64,000 bases of DNA from an uncultured Collinsella sp. (lineage in GTDB: Bacteria > Actinomycetota > Coriobacteriia > Coriobacteriales > Coriobacteriaceae), in NCBI GenBank assembly GCA_900541145.1, contig UQIH01000001.1, forward strand, positions 1 to 64,000. Reading direction: 5' to 3'. The notes under the pieces were generated by a model. The model ran no database searches, was not told where the DNA came from, and was given only the letters and a program-made list of their open reading frames with translations. The position numbers and the translations under genes are program-made. Shown piece by piece: positions 33,728 through 41,563 of the stretch (positions are counted from its first letter, which is position 1; each line of letters starts with the position of its first letter).

Positions 33728-34222
33728 TTACTCCTTAACGGTTTTCTGTAGCAGGCAGACGGCCCAGGCGCCGATTCCCTCGCCCTGGCCTTCCCAACCG
33801 AGCTTTTCGGTCGTAGTGGCGGCGACGCCCACGTTTTCGACGTCAACGCCCAGGGCATGGGCAAGGTTGGCGCGCATGGCATCGCGGTGCGGGGTGATCT
33901 TGGGTTGTTGACAGGCAATGGTGCAATCGGCATCGACAAACTCGAAGCCCAGCTCGCGCGCATAGCCCATCACGCGAGCGAGCAGCACCATCGAATCAGC
34001 ACCCTCATAGGCGGGGTCGGTATCGGGGAATAGCTTGCCGATGTCTCCCCCGCGGCAGGCGCCCAGAATGGCGTCGGCCAAGGCGTGCGCGAGCACATCG
34101 GCATCCGAGTGGCCCAGCAGGCCGCGCTCGTAGGGAATGTCGACACCGCCGATGATACATCGACGCCCCTCCACCAGACGGTGGACGTCGTAGCCATGGC
34201 CAATGCGCAGGTTACTGAACAT
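33728..34222 (-). CDS. ispF: 2-C-methyl-D-erythritol 2,4-cyclodiphosphate synthase
   Basis: A 164-residue MEP-pathway enzyme that forms the cyclic diphosphate with loss of CMP. GHGYDVHRL (about 8-16) and LLGHSDADVLAHALADAILGA carry the zinc-binding D/H residues. The ATG at 34222 lies inside the end of ispD (11-base overlap), so translation is probably coupled; a longer frame to 34255 is unlikely. Confidence 0.97.
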   Translation of the reverse strand: MFSNLRIGHGYDVHRLVEGRRCIIGGVDIPYERGLLGHSDADVLAHALADAILGACRGGDIGKLFPDTDPAYEGADSMVLLARVMGYARELGFEFVDADCTIACQQPKITPHRDAMRANLAHALGVDVENVGVAATTTEKLGWEGQGEGIGAWAVCLLQKTVKE

Positions 34223-34940
34223 GGGGAAGGTCCTCTCCCTCGGCCATGCGGCCAAGCAGAATCGCGGTTACGGGACGCAGGTCCTCGGGCACCGTCACCT
34301 TAAGGTTATCGCGCGGGCTCTGGACGCAGCGGACGCGCCCACCCATGCGCTCGACCAGCGACGAATCATCGGTGCCGATAAAGCCCTCGGCAATGGCTGC
34401 AGCATGGGCGCGCTTCATAGCATCGACGCTAAAGATCTGCGGCGTCTGCGCTGCCCAGTAGAGCTCACGCGGCGGCGTCTCGACGATATTGTCGCCATCG
34501 ACGATCTTGAGCGTGTCGATCGCGGGCTGGCCGCACACGACACCGTCGAGCGAGCGGTCGCTCACGAGCACGTCGATAGCGTGGTCGATGGCCTCGGTCG
34601 TAATGAGCGGACGGGCGCCGTCGTGGATAGCGACATATTCGAAACCCGCCGGCACCGCGTGCACGCCGGCGCGGGTGGAATCCTGACGAGTATCGCCGGC
34701 ATCGGCAAAGCTGATGGGCGTGTCATAGTCAAACGGGTCGATAGCCAAGCGGCGCATCTCGGCACGGCGCTCGGCAGGGCAAACCACGACGATATGGCCG
34801 ACCTTGTCGCTACGATCGAACGCGCGGATGGACCAGCTCATGAGCGGACGGCCCGCCACGTTAACGAGCTGCTTGCCGCCGGGATTTCCAAAGCGCTGGC
34901 CGCTGCCGCCGGCAACGACCACGGCGCATACGGGCGCCAT
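34212..34940 (-). CDS. ispD: 2-C-methyl-D-erythritol 4-phosphate cytidylyltransferase
   Basis: A 242-residue nucleotidyltransferase that couples CTP to MEP. The N-terminal VVAGGSGQRFGNPGGKQLV loop and the VAIHDGARPL motif (about 106) identify the family; VCGQPAIDTLK follows. It overlaps the disA stop by one base (TAATG) and ispF by 11. Confidence 0.97.
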   Translation of the reverse strand: MAPVCAVVVAGGSGQRFGNPGGKQLVNVAGRPLMSWSIRAFDRSDKVGHIVVVCPAERRAEMRRLAIDPFDYDTPISFADAGDTRQDSTRAGVHAVPAGFEYVAIHDGARPLITTEAIDHAIDVLVSDRSLDGVVCGQPAIDTLKIVDGDNIVETPPRELYWAAQTPQIFSVDAMKRAHAAAIAEGFIGTDDSSLVERMGGRVRCVQSPRDNLKVTVPEDLRPVTAILLGRMAEGEDLPHVQ

Positions 34941-36007
34941 TATGCGTTCCCCTGTTTGGTGCCCTTCATGCGGTACAGCGAGTCCGCAAGAATGGCAGGG
35001 TTGTTGACGCCAAAGTCGCCCAAGCGCTCCGGATCCTCGCTGATGTCATCCATGAGCTCCTGCAGCGAGCCGTACTCGTCGACGATCTTCTCGGCCACGC
35101 CGTCGCGCACGACGGACACGCGCGAAAGCGTGCGCAGGCCCAGCGGCGTCATGACGGAGTCCTCGTCCAAGTCGTCATAGCCCAGAACTGCCGCCACGTG
35201 CTGCGGGTCGGACAGGTCCTTAGGCGTCATACGGGCAAGCTCAGCGCGAATCTTCTCGGCGTTGGCCTCAGAGGAATCGCTTGCGTAGTCGCGGATCATC
35301 AAGTCGTATTCGGTATCCATGCTGGAGCCCGCGAGCTGCTCGAGCTGCATCTGCACGAGCTTGCCCTGGTTACCCAGCTTGACGATGCAATCCTTAAGCT
35401 CGGTCTTTGCCTGTTGCATGATCTCGAAACTCGAGAAGATGCCGGTGATGTCGGCGAGCGTGACGTAGTCGTCGAGCTCAAGGGCCGTCAGGCGCAGCAG
35501 GGAGCGATCGAGCGACTGACGGGTAGTCTGGAGCGTGGCGACGAGCTGGTTGACCGAGCTCATGATGGTGGTGACGGGCTGGATCTCGTAGCTCTTGCCG
35601 TGGACGTACACGTTGACGACGGCACGACGAGCCGAAACCGAGATCACGATGGCGTCGGTGAGCACCGACATGCGAGCGGCAGTACGGTGACGCATGCCCG
35701 TCTCACTCGTGGCGAGCGAGGGATCGGGATTGAGGTGGAAGTTGGCACGCAGGATCTGGGTGAGGTCGCCATCGATAACGATGGCACCGTCCATCTTGGA
35801 GAGCTCGAACAGGCGGTTCGAGGTAAACGAAATGTTGAGCGGGAAGCCGTCGTTACCGGCGGCGAGCACGTTTTCGGTGTCGCCGACGCAGATAAGGGCG
35901 CCCAGGTGACCGGCAATGATCATGTCGAGGGCGGTGCGGATCGGCTGACCGGGGGCAGTCAGGCGGATGGCCTGTTCCATACGCTTTTGCAGCTCGTTCT
36001 TATCCAA
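34940..36007 (-). CDS. disA: Diadenylate cyclase / DNA integrity scanning protein DisA
   Basis: A 355-residue DisA that makes cyclic di-AMP from two ATP and scans DNA. The DAC domain has DGA (73-75) and RHR (106-108), both needed for catalysis; a helical linker follows, and the C-terminal HhH DNA-binding domain (about 285-350, LGLRTLSRVSVVRDGVAEKIVDEYGSL) is complete. It is the first gene of the unit ispD-ispF-cysS. Confidence 0.96.
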   Translation of the reverse strand: MDKNELQKRMEQAIRLTAPGQPIRTALDMIIAGHLGALICVGDTENVLAAGNDGFPLNISFTSNRLFELSKMDGAIVIDGDLTQILRANFHLNPDPSLATSETGMRHRTAARMSVLTDAIVISVSARRAVVNVYVHGKSYEIQPVTTIMSSVNQLVATLQTTRQSLDRSLLRLTALELDDYVTLADITGIFSSFEIMQQAKTELKDCIVKLGNQGKLVQMQLEQLAGSSMDTEYDLMIRDYASDSSEANAEKIRAELARMTPKDLSDPQHVAAVLGYDDLDEDSVMTPLGLRTLSRVSVVRDGVAEKIVDEYGSLQELMDDISEDPERLGDFGVNNPAILADSLYRMKGTKQGNA

Positions 36008-36162
36008 GGCATCGCTCCCATCGTATACGCTCCATAAACGTCAATAAGTTTCTCACGGTTTGCCCCTGTGACGCCCGCAAAATCCGATGCTTACAGAATG
36101 AGCGAACACAGCTGAGAGCCCCAATCCAAATGAGCTGCTTATGTGGTAGCATCGGGATTCGC

Positions 36163-36302
36163 ATAAATGAGGGAGTAGTCGCGTGATCGGGTTCGCCTCC
36201 GGTGGCGCGGCAAGTCAACACACTGGCCGATGCGGCCTGGCTTGCCTTAATGAACGAGACTCGTGGCTGTGCGCGCAACGCGTACGCCACGAGTCTTTTT
36301 TG
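36163..36302 (+). promoter_or_regulatory. yybP-ykoY manganese riboswitch with terminator, upstream of mntP
   Basis: The 5' core GGGAGTAG (36170-36177), GC-rich helices and the late CGAGAC (36255-36260) fit the yybP-ykoY aptamer. The terminator hairpin GACTCGTGGC/GCCACGAGTC (36258-36295) with TTTTTT follows and overlaps the aptamer's 3' end, so aptamer and terminator exclude each other. The family senses Mn2+ and switches on exporters such as mntP, the next gene. The 347-base gap 36008-36354 holds this element and the disA upstream region. Confidence 0.87.
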
Positions 36303-36354
36303 TTACTCCCCCAAGAGGTACACGCGGGCCCGCCCGCAGAGAGGGAGCCAGACT

Positions 36355-36933
36355 ATGGGACTCGCAGAGCTCGTGTTGCTCGCCGTTGGCCTTTCGATGG
36401 ACGCCTTTGCCGTATCCATCTGCAAGGGCCTTGGCATGAAGAAGATCAACCTTAAGGTCGCCGTAGTGCTCGGCCTGTTCTTTGGCGGCTTCCAGGCAGG
36501 CATGCCCGTGATCGGATGGGCGCTTGGCAGTCAATTCATGAGCATCATCGGCCCCATCGACCACTGGATCGCCTTTATCCTTTTGGCCTTCATCGGCAGC
36601 AAAATGCTGTGGGAAGCCTTTACCGAAGACGAGGATGAAGACGACGGCAAGGATGCCGAGAAGATTGAACTGGGCGAGTACCTGATCCTCGCCATCGCCA
36701 CCTCAATCGACGCCCTGGCCGTGGGCATCTCGTTTGCCGCGCTCTCGGTTGACATCGTGCCCGCTGTATCGCTTATCGGCGTCACAACGTTTATCTTCTC
36801 CGTCGCCGGCGTAGCGATCGGCCACACCTTTGGCGCGCGCTACGAAAAACCCGCCACCATCGTGGGTGGCGTCGTGCTCATCCTTATCGGCCTCAAGATC
36901 CTGCTGGAACACTTGGGTTTTTTGGTGCTGTAA
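36355..36933 (+). CDS. mntP: Manganese efflux pump MntP
   Basis: A 192-residue six-TM exporter. Two homologous halves carry the paired acidic motifs LSMDAFAVSICKG (about 14-26) and SIDALAVGISFAAL (about 121-134); MntP needs both aspartates. An acidic loop (DEDEDDGKDAE) separates the halves. GAGGGAG precedes the ATG. The gene is controlled by the Mn2+ riboswitch directly upstream. Confidence 0.96.
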   Translation: MGLAELVLLAVGLSMDAFAVSICKGLGMKKINLKVAVVLGLFFGGFQAGMPVIGWALGSQFMSIIGPIDHWIAFILLAFIGSKMLWEAFTEDEDEDDGKDAEKIELGEYLILAIATSIDALAVGISFAALSVDIVPAVSLIGVTTFIFSVAGVAIGHTFGARYEKPATIVGGVVLILIGLKILLEHLGFLVL

Positions 36934-36969
36934 AACACCCTTCAAAACTAAACGTCCGTATGAGGTCTC

Positions 36970-37038
36970 ATGCAGAGTTTTGCATGAGCCTTTTCATGCA
37001 GACTTTTGCATGTCATACTAGGATGCAAAAGTCTGCAC
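36970..37038 (+). promoter_or_regulatory. hipBA promoter with three operator-like sites
   Basis: Three copies of TGCAgA(C/G)TTTTGCAT: 36970-36985, 36996-37011 and inverted at 37023-37038. The second and third form an inverted repeat around a -10 (CATACT, 37014-37019) with TTTTCA at -35 (17-base spacing). A HipB dimer bound here would block RNA polymerase. Confidence 0.8.
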
Positions 37039-37052
37039 GTTAGGAGATTGCC

Positions 37053-37520
37053 ATGGATACCCTTCCCATCACCACGCCGCGCCAAGCCGGCATCTACGTG
37101 CGTCAGGCGCGCGAGGCGCAGGGGATCACCCGTGCCGCCCTCGCTAAAAAAGCCGGTGTTTCGGAACGCCTGCTCGCATCGCTCGAGCTGGGAGATGCCA
37201 CGGGCATTCGGCTCGACAAGCTGCTGGCAGTTTTCGGTGCTCTTGGACTGGCGCTCGCCGCTCAAGGGGATATAGGCGAAACGAAAAATGAGCAACCAGT
37301 CGACGCCCCGCATGCTGATCAACCTTGCAGCACCTCCAGACGCCATCACGCCCAACGTCTTCATCATCGCAACCGTCGCAGCACAACCATTCCGGCTCTT
37401 GCAGATGCCCCCTTTACATCCGCACTCTACGACGAGGTCTTCGCCGATTTCGCCATGTCCAATCTCGGAGTCTCGATTGCCACAAACGCATCTAGCCAAG
37501 CCATGCCCGAAGGGAAATAG
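37053..37520 (+). CDS. hipB: HipB-like XRE antitoxin with a long C-terminal tail
   Basis: A 155-residue protein. An XRE helix-turn-helix (about 8-65, GIYVRQAREAQGITRAALAKKAGVSERLLASLELG) is followed by an unusually long tail rich in His, Arg and Thr, ending in DEVFADFAMSNLGVSIATNA. HipB of E. coli is only 88 residues. GGAG precedes the ATG. It ends 3 bases before hipA, and operator sites lie upstream, so it should be the autorepressor and antitoxin. Confidence 0.82.
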   Translation: MDTLPITTPRQAGIYVRQAREAQGITRAALAKKAGVSERLLASLELGDATGIRLDKLLAVFGALGLALAAQGDIGETKNEQPVDAPHADQPCSTSRRHHAQRLHHRNRRSTTIPALADAPFTSALYDEVFADFAMSNLGVSIATNASSQAMPEGK

Positions 37521-37523
37521 CCA

Positions 37524-38828
37524 ATGGCCAGAACATCACTTCGGACCATTATTTGCGGCGTGCCTGCTGGAACGCTCACGCAAGATGAGAACGGTCTTAT
37601 CAGCTTTACCTACGATCATGACTATGACGGGCCAGCCCTATCGACCAACATACCCGTATCGAATCGCACATACGGACAACAGGCCATGAATCCGTACCTG
37701 TTTGGCCTTCTACCCGACAGCGAGGACCAACGAAAAGCGATTGCCGCCGAATTCGACGTTAGGCCCAACAATCCCGTTGCGTTGCTCAGCCATATCGGAC
37801 TCGACTGTCCGGGCGGCGTGCAGTTTTGTGCCGAAGAAGATACCGACGCCGTCCTGCATCGCGCTGGCGAATACCGCCCTATAGACAACCACGAAATTGC
37901 TCTTCGTCTCAAGTCGATCAGAGATGACCGCGATGCATCGTGGATGGGTCTAGATGAAAGTTGGTCACTTGGAGGCAACCAGGGCAAGTTCGCGCTCGCG
38001 TTCATAAACGGCCGCTGGTGCGAATGCATGGGCTCCTCGCCCACGACACATATTTTCAAAAATGGCGTTATCGGATTTAAACTCGAGGCTCTCAATGAGT
38101 TTGTCTGCATGAAAAGCGCCCAGCGCGCCGGTATCGCAACGGCAAACGTCGAATATCGTATGTTTGAGGACGAACCCGCCCTCATTGTTGAGCGCTATGA
38201 CCGCATGAAAGTCAAAGACGGGACAATCAGGCGTCTACATCAAGAAGACCTCTGTCAGGCACTTGGGGTGATGCCCGCCCAAAAGTACACGGCAGACGGC
38301 GGCCCGACCACACGCGACATTCAAGAGCTCCTCGTAAATACGAGCCACCATCAACTTAACCTGTATCTGTTTACGCAGATACTGTTCTTCAACGCCATTA
38401 TCGGCGCACCGGATGCGCACGCGAAAAACTATTCCCTGCTCCTTGGAAACGACGGCACAGCCATGATGGCTCGAATGTACGATGTCGCGTCGGGTTTGGC
38501 GTATGAGCGCATGCGCCGCCGGGCGCGCCTCGCCATGAGCGTTGGCGGCGAAAATCGTGTGGGGCGAATCGGTCCAGGCGCTATCCGCCGATACCACGGC
38601 ATGGGCGATCCCGCGCTGGAGGCGGCGCTTACCGATGCCGGGCTATCCGAGAAGTTTTGCTTTGCGACCATGATGGACCTCGCCTACGAGGTACCCATTT
38701 GCATGGAAGAGGTCATGGACGAATACGCCGACCTGCCCGGCATGGCGGACCTGCGCGAGCATATGCTCGGCCCCGTCCGCGAAAACTGCCAGCGCACCCT
38801 CGACCTCATCAGGGCAGAAATGGACTAG
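37524..38828 (+). CDS. hipA: HipA serine/threonine kinase toxin
   Basis: A 434-residue HipA. The N-terminal subdomain leads to the P-loop SWSLGGNQGKFAL (146-158), whose S148 aligns with the autophosphorylated Ser150 of E. coli HipA. The catalytic loop is APDAHAKN (295-302) and the metal-binding aspartate is D320 in MYDVASG. In E. coli HipA phosphorylates glutamyl-tRNA synthetase and causes growth arrest and persistence; the target here is inferred. It is the second gene of the hipBA operon. Confidence 0.93.
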   Translation: MARTSLRTIICGVPAGTLTQDENGLISFTYDHDYDGPALSTNIPVSNRTYGQQAMNPYLFGLLPDSEDQRKAIAAEFDVRPNNPVALLSHIGLDCPGGVQFCAEEDTDAVLHRAGEYRPIDNHEIALRLKSIRDDRDASWMGLDESWSLGGNQGKFALAFINGRWCECMGSSPTTHIFKNGVIGFKLEALNEFVCMKSAQRAGIATANVEYRMFEDEPALIVERYDRMKVKDGTIRRLHQEDLCQALGVMPAQKYTADGGPTTRDIQELLVNTSHHQLNLYLFTQILFFNAIIGAPDAHAKNYSLLLGNDGTAMMARMYDVASGLAYERMRRRARLAMSVGGENRVGRIGPGAIRRYHGMGDPALEAALTDAGLSEKFCFATMMDLAYEVPICMEEVMDEYADLPGMADLREHMLGPVRENCQRTLDLIRAEMD

Positions 38829-38859
38829 GTGACCGTAATTTCGCAATTATCAAACAAAA

Positions 38860-38900
38860 GAGGGGGGGCACCCGTCGCAAACGCTCGAATGCCCCCTCTC
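38860..38900 (-). terminator. Terminator between hipA and pepD
   Basis: AGAGGGGGGGCA pairs with TGCCCCCTCT; on the minus strand it is followed by TTTTGTTTG, so it serves pepD. Confidence 0.82.
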
Positions 38901-38955
38901 GTAATGTCATTTGCAATCCGCTAGCACGTGACTCGGACTGCTGCTAGCGCAACCT

Positions 38956-40413
38956 TTACGCGGCAAGGCGCTTGAGGACGTCGATGAGCAGCTCGTAGAA
39001 GCGCTCGGCAGAAGCGAGCTCCATGCTCTCGTCCGGGGTGTGGACATCGGAGAGCGTCGGACCCACGGCGATGGCGTCCAGGCCGTGCAGGGCCTCGGCA
39101 AACAGGCCGCACTCAAGGCCGGCGTGAATGGACTCGATGCGCAGCTCGGAGCCAAAGAGCTCTCGATAGCTCTCGACAAAGACTTCGCGGACCGGCGAAT
39201 GCTCGGCATAGCTCCAGCCGGGATACTCAAACTCAAACTTGGCGTCGAAGCCCAGGACATCGGCCAGCGTCTGCAGACGGTCCTTGAACTCGTTCTGCAG
39301 CGAGGTGATCGAGGAGCGCGGGGACAGCATGATCTTGACCTGGTCGTCAGAAGTGGCAACCACACCGATGTTGGAGGAAACCTCGACGGAGCCGTCGGTG
39401 GCGACGTTGCGGCGAATCACGCCGTTAGGGGCAAGACGCAGGGCGCGGATGAGGGCAAGCGCGGACTTCTGGTCCATGGCCTCGACCTCGGCGTCGTCGG
39501 CAATCTCGACGGTGCAGGCAAAGCCGGGGTCGAAGACCTCGAGCTCGGCAGTGACGTCGGCGATGATGCTCTTTGCAATCTGGGCCGCGGCCTCGGCGGC
39601 AGCGTGGTCGGCGTAGACCAGAACAGCCTTGCACTCACGGTTGATGGCGTTGTCCTTGGTGCCGCCGTTAAAGCTAACGATGGCGGGCTCGCCGGCAACC
39701 ATCAGGCGGTCGATGATGCGGGCCATGATGAGGTTGCCATTGCCGCGCTCCAGGTGGATATCGCTGCCGGAGTGACCGCCCAGCAGGCCGGAGATGTCGA
39801 GCGTGAGGGTGCAACCGGTCTTGTGCTCGCGCACGATCGGGCAGGTGTAGGTAACGACGACGCCGCCGGCGCAGCTGACGGTGGCAACGCCCTCTTCCTC
39901 GGAGTCAAGGTTAATCATGGTGCGGGCGCTAATCTGGGACTTGTCGAGCGTCTCGGCGCCGACCAGGCCAGTCTCCTCGTCGGTGGTGAATACGCACTCG
40001 AGGGCGGGGTGAACGATCGAATCGTCATCGAGAACAGTGAGCATCAGAGCGACAGCGATACCGTTGTCGGCACCCAGGGTGGTACCGTTGGCGGTGAGGA
40101 CGCCGTCCTTGACGACCAGGTCGATACCATCGGTCATAAAGTCGTGCTCAACGGAGCCCAACTTGTCGCACACCATATCGATGTGGCCCTGCAGCATCAC
40201 GGTCGGGGCATTCTCGGCACCGGCAGATGCGGGCTTGCGAATGATGACGTTGTAGACCTCGTCCTGATACACATCGAGGCCGCGCTCCTTGGCAAACGCG
40301 ACCAGGAAATCGCTGATGCCCTTCTCATTGCCAGACCCACGGGGGATCGCGCTGACCTCCTCAAAGAAATGGAACAGCTGGGCGGGCTCATAGCCGGTGA
40401 TCTTGTAGTCCAT
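38956..40413 (-). CDS. pepD: Aminoacyl-histidine dipeptidase (PepD family)
   Basis: A 485-residue M20 metallopeptidase that cleaves Xaa-His dipeptides and related substrates. Metal-site motifs are LQGHIDMV, GADNGIAVAL, TTDEETGLVGA and SCAGGVVV; the C-terminal EYPGW and HAGLECGLF segments hold the last ligands. Catalytic and dimerisation (lid) domains are present. The ATG at 40413 follows AAGGAGG; the frame is open 35 codons upstream without an RBS. It is transcribed alone. Confidence 0.93.
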   Translation of the reverse strand: MDYKITGYEPAQLFHFFEEVSAIPRGSGNEKGISDFLVAFAKERGLDVYQDEVYNVIIRKPASAGAENAPTVMLQGHIDMVCDKLGSVEHDFMTDGIDLVVKDGVLTANGTTLGADNGIAVALMLTVLDDDSIVHPALECVFTTDEETGLVGAETLDKSQISARTMINLDSEEEGVATVSCAGGVVVTYTCPIVREHKTGCTLTLDISGLLGGHSGSDIHLERGNGNLIMARIIDRLMVAGEPAIVSFNGGTKDNAINRECKAVLVYADHAAAEAAAQIAKSIIADVTAELEVFDPGFACTVEIADDAEVEAMDQKSALALIRALRLAPNGVIRRNVATDGSVEVSSNIGVVATSDDQVKIMLSPRSSITSLQNEFKDRLQTLADVLGFDAKFEFEYPGWSYAEHSPVREVFVESYRELFGSELRIESIHAGLECGLFAEALHGLDAIAVGPTLSDVHTPDESMELASAERFYELLIDVLKRLAA

Positions 40414-40561
40414 GGTGCCTCCTTGGCGCAACTGGTTAGACAGTAAGATATGCGACTTGTATATTCCCAGACTTTGCGTGCATAAACCAGTCGAAAACGC
40501 CGAGCGCCCTTGCATCATCGGCTAACGGTGAGGAAACGCCACTTTATCAAGGTAAAGCAAG

Positions 40562-41083
40562 CTAGACGGGCCGTGCAGAGGGAACGTTGGACCCCCCAAC
40601 CAACCTCAACGCCTGTTGAACATTAATGCATACACCATTGGTATGTTTAATAAGATTCTTGTCCTCCGTCACGACGTAATCGGCATCAATGCGATTGGCG
40701 ACGCCCAGCATCAGGTCGTCCTCAAAGTCATTGTGGTGGTACTTGAACACAAAGGAGTCGAAGACCTCGTCTGCACCGACCGGGGCGATGAGGGCTAGCT
40801 CGCGCATCTGTCGAACGCATGCCCAGGCCGTTTCGTCTGCCGCCGCAATGGCGTTATCGCTCAGTGAGCCAGTCTTTCTTCGGCACTCCTGCTTGATTGC
40901 CGCCGAGACAAGATATGAAACGTCTTTGACCGAAAGCGACGAGGCAAACAGGGCAATCCGCTCCGAGGCGTCGGCAATCTCGATCAGACGGACGACATTT
41001 GCCGTACGGTCGGACCTGCCAGAAAAATAATCCATCCATACGTTGGTATCGATTAACAGCTTGAGGACGCCTTCTGTGCTCAT
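40562..41083 (-). CDS. PIN-domain toxin
   Basis: A 173-residue PIN ribonuclease. The acidic residues are in LLIDTNVWMDYF (about 12), the HNDFEDDLML segment (about 118-127) and DADYVVTEDKNL (about 137). PIN toxins cleave RNA, often tRNA. Its ATG overlaps the stop of the antitoxin gene (ATGA at 41080-41083), so the two are coupled. A longer start at 41095 (GTG) is less likely. No VapB-type antitoxin is present; the partner is RelB/DinJ-like. Confidence 0.88.
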   Translation of the reverse strand: MSTEGVLKLLIDTNVWMDYFSGRSDRTANVVRLIEIADASERIALFASSLSVKDVSYLVSAAIKQECRRKTGSLSDNAIAAADETAWACVRQMRELALIAPVGADEVFDSFVFKYHHNDFEDDLMLGVANRIDADYVVTEDKNLIKHTNGVCINVQQALRLVGGSNVPSARPV

Positions 41084-41439
41084 AGTTCCACCCACTCGGG
41101 ATAGCGCTCCGCCATGGCCTCCTCATAGAGATCGTCATAGTCTCCCGAGAACTCAGGGATGGGGATGCCGTATTTGAGGCACGAATCGCGAACGATATGG
41201 CTGCCTTGCGCGGCCCTTGACTCCATGCGCCGGGGCTCCACTCCGTCAGAAACCGGAGCCGCCGCGTCTCCCTTCGAGGGCATGCGTCCGTTAACGACCA
41301 GATACTCCCAAAGTGTCCGAACGGCTTGTGACGGCGTCATGCCAATATGAGTCAGGACGGCGTCTCCCGCCTCTTTGAGCTGGCGATCTATACGCACGTT
41401 CATCTGAACTGGCCGCGTGTCGAGTATTGACGTAGGCAT
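41080..41439 (-). CDS. RelB/DinJ-type ribbon-helix-helix antitoxin
   Basis: A 119-residue antitoxin. The N terminus (VQMNVRIDRQLKEAGDAVLTHIGMTPSQAVRTLWEYLV) is the RHH DNA-binding domain typical of RelB/DinJ; the C-terminal tail, which should neutralise the toxin, ends FSGDYDDLYEEAMAERYPEWVEL. AGGAG precedes the ATG. It is transcribed before the PIN toxin and has an inverted repeat in its promoter. Confidence 0.88.
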   Translation of the reverse strand: MPTSILDTRPVQMNVRIDRQLKEAGDAVLTHIGMTPSQAVRTLWEYLVVNGRMPSKGDAAAPVSDGVEPRRMESRAAQGSHIVRDSCLKYGIPIPEFSGDYDDLYEEAMAERYPEWVEL

Positions 41440-41450
41440 ATCAGCTCCTT

Positions 41451-41481
41451 TGCTATACTATATCTCGGTTTTAGTATAGCA
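41451..41481. promoter_or_regulatory. TGCTATACTA inverted repeat, operator of the RHH-PIN module
   Basis: TGCTATACTA (41451-41460) and TAGTATAGCA (41472-41481) are perfect 10-base arms 11 bases apart, 12 bases before the antitoxin ATG. On the minus strand TATACT is also a good -10, so a bound RHH protein would repress its own operon. Confidence 0.75.
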
Positions 41482-41563
41482 CGGCAGATTGAAGCGCATT
41501 TCAATAGAAATGAGGGCGCTTCCTTATCGGAAACGCCCCCGTTATACAAGGTATGTTTAATCC

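Noticed and set aside
36202..36354. Longer MntP start inside the riboswitch
   Set aside because: The extension translates the aptamer and terminator; the ATG at 36355 has its own RBS and matches the family length.
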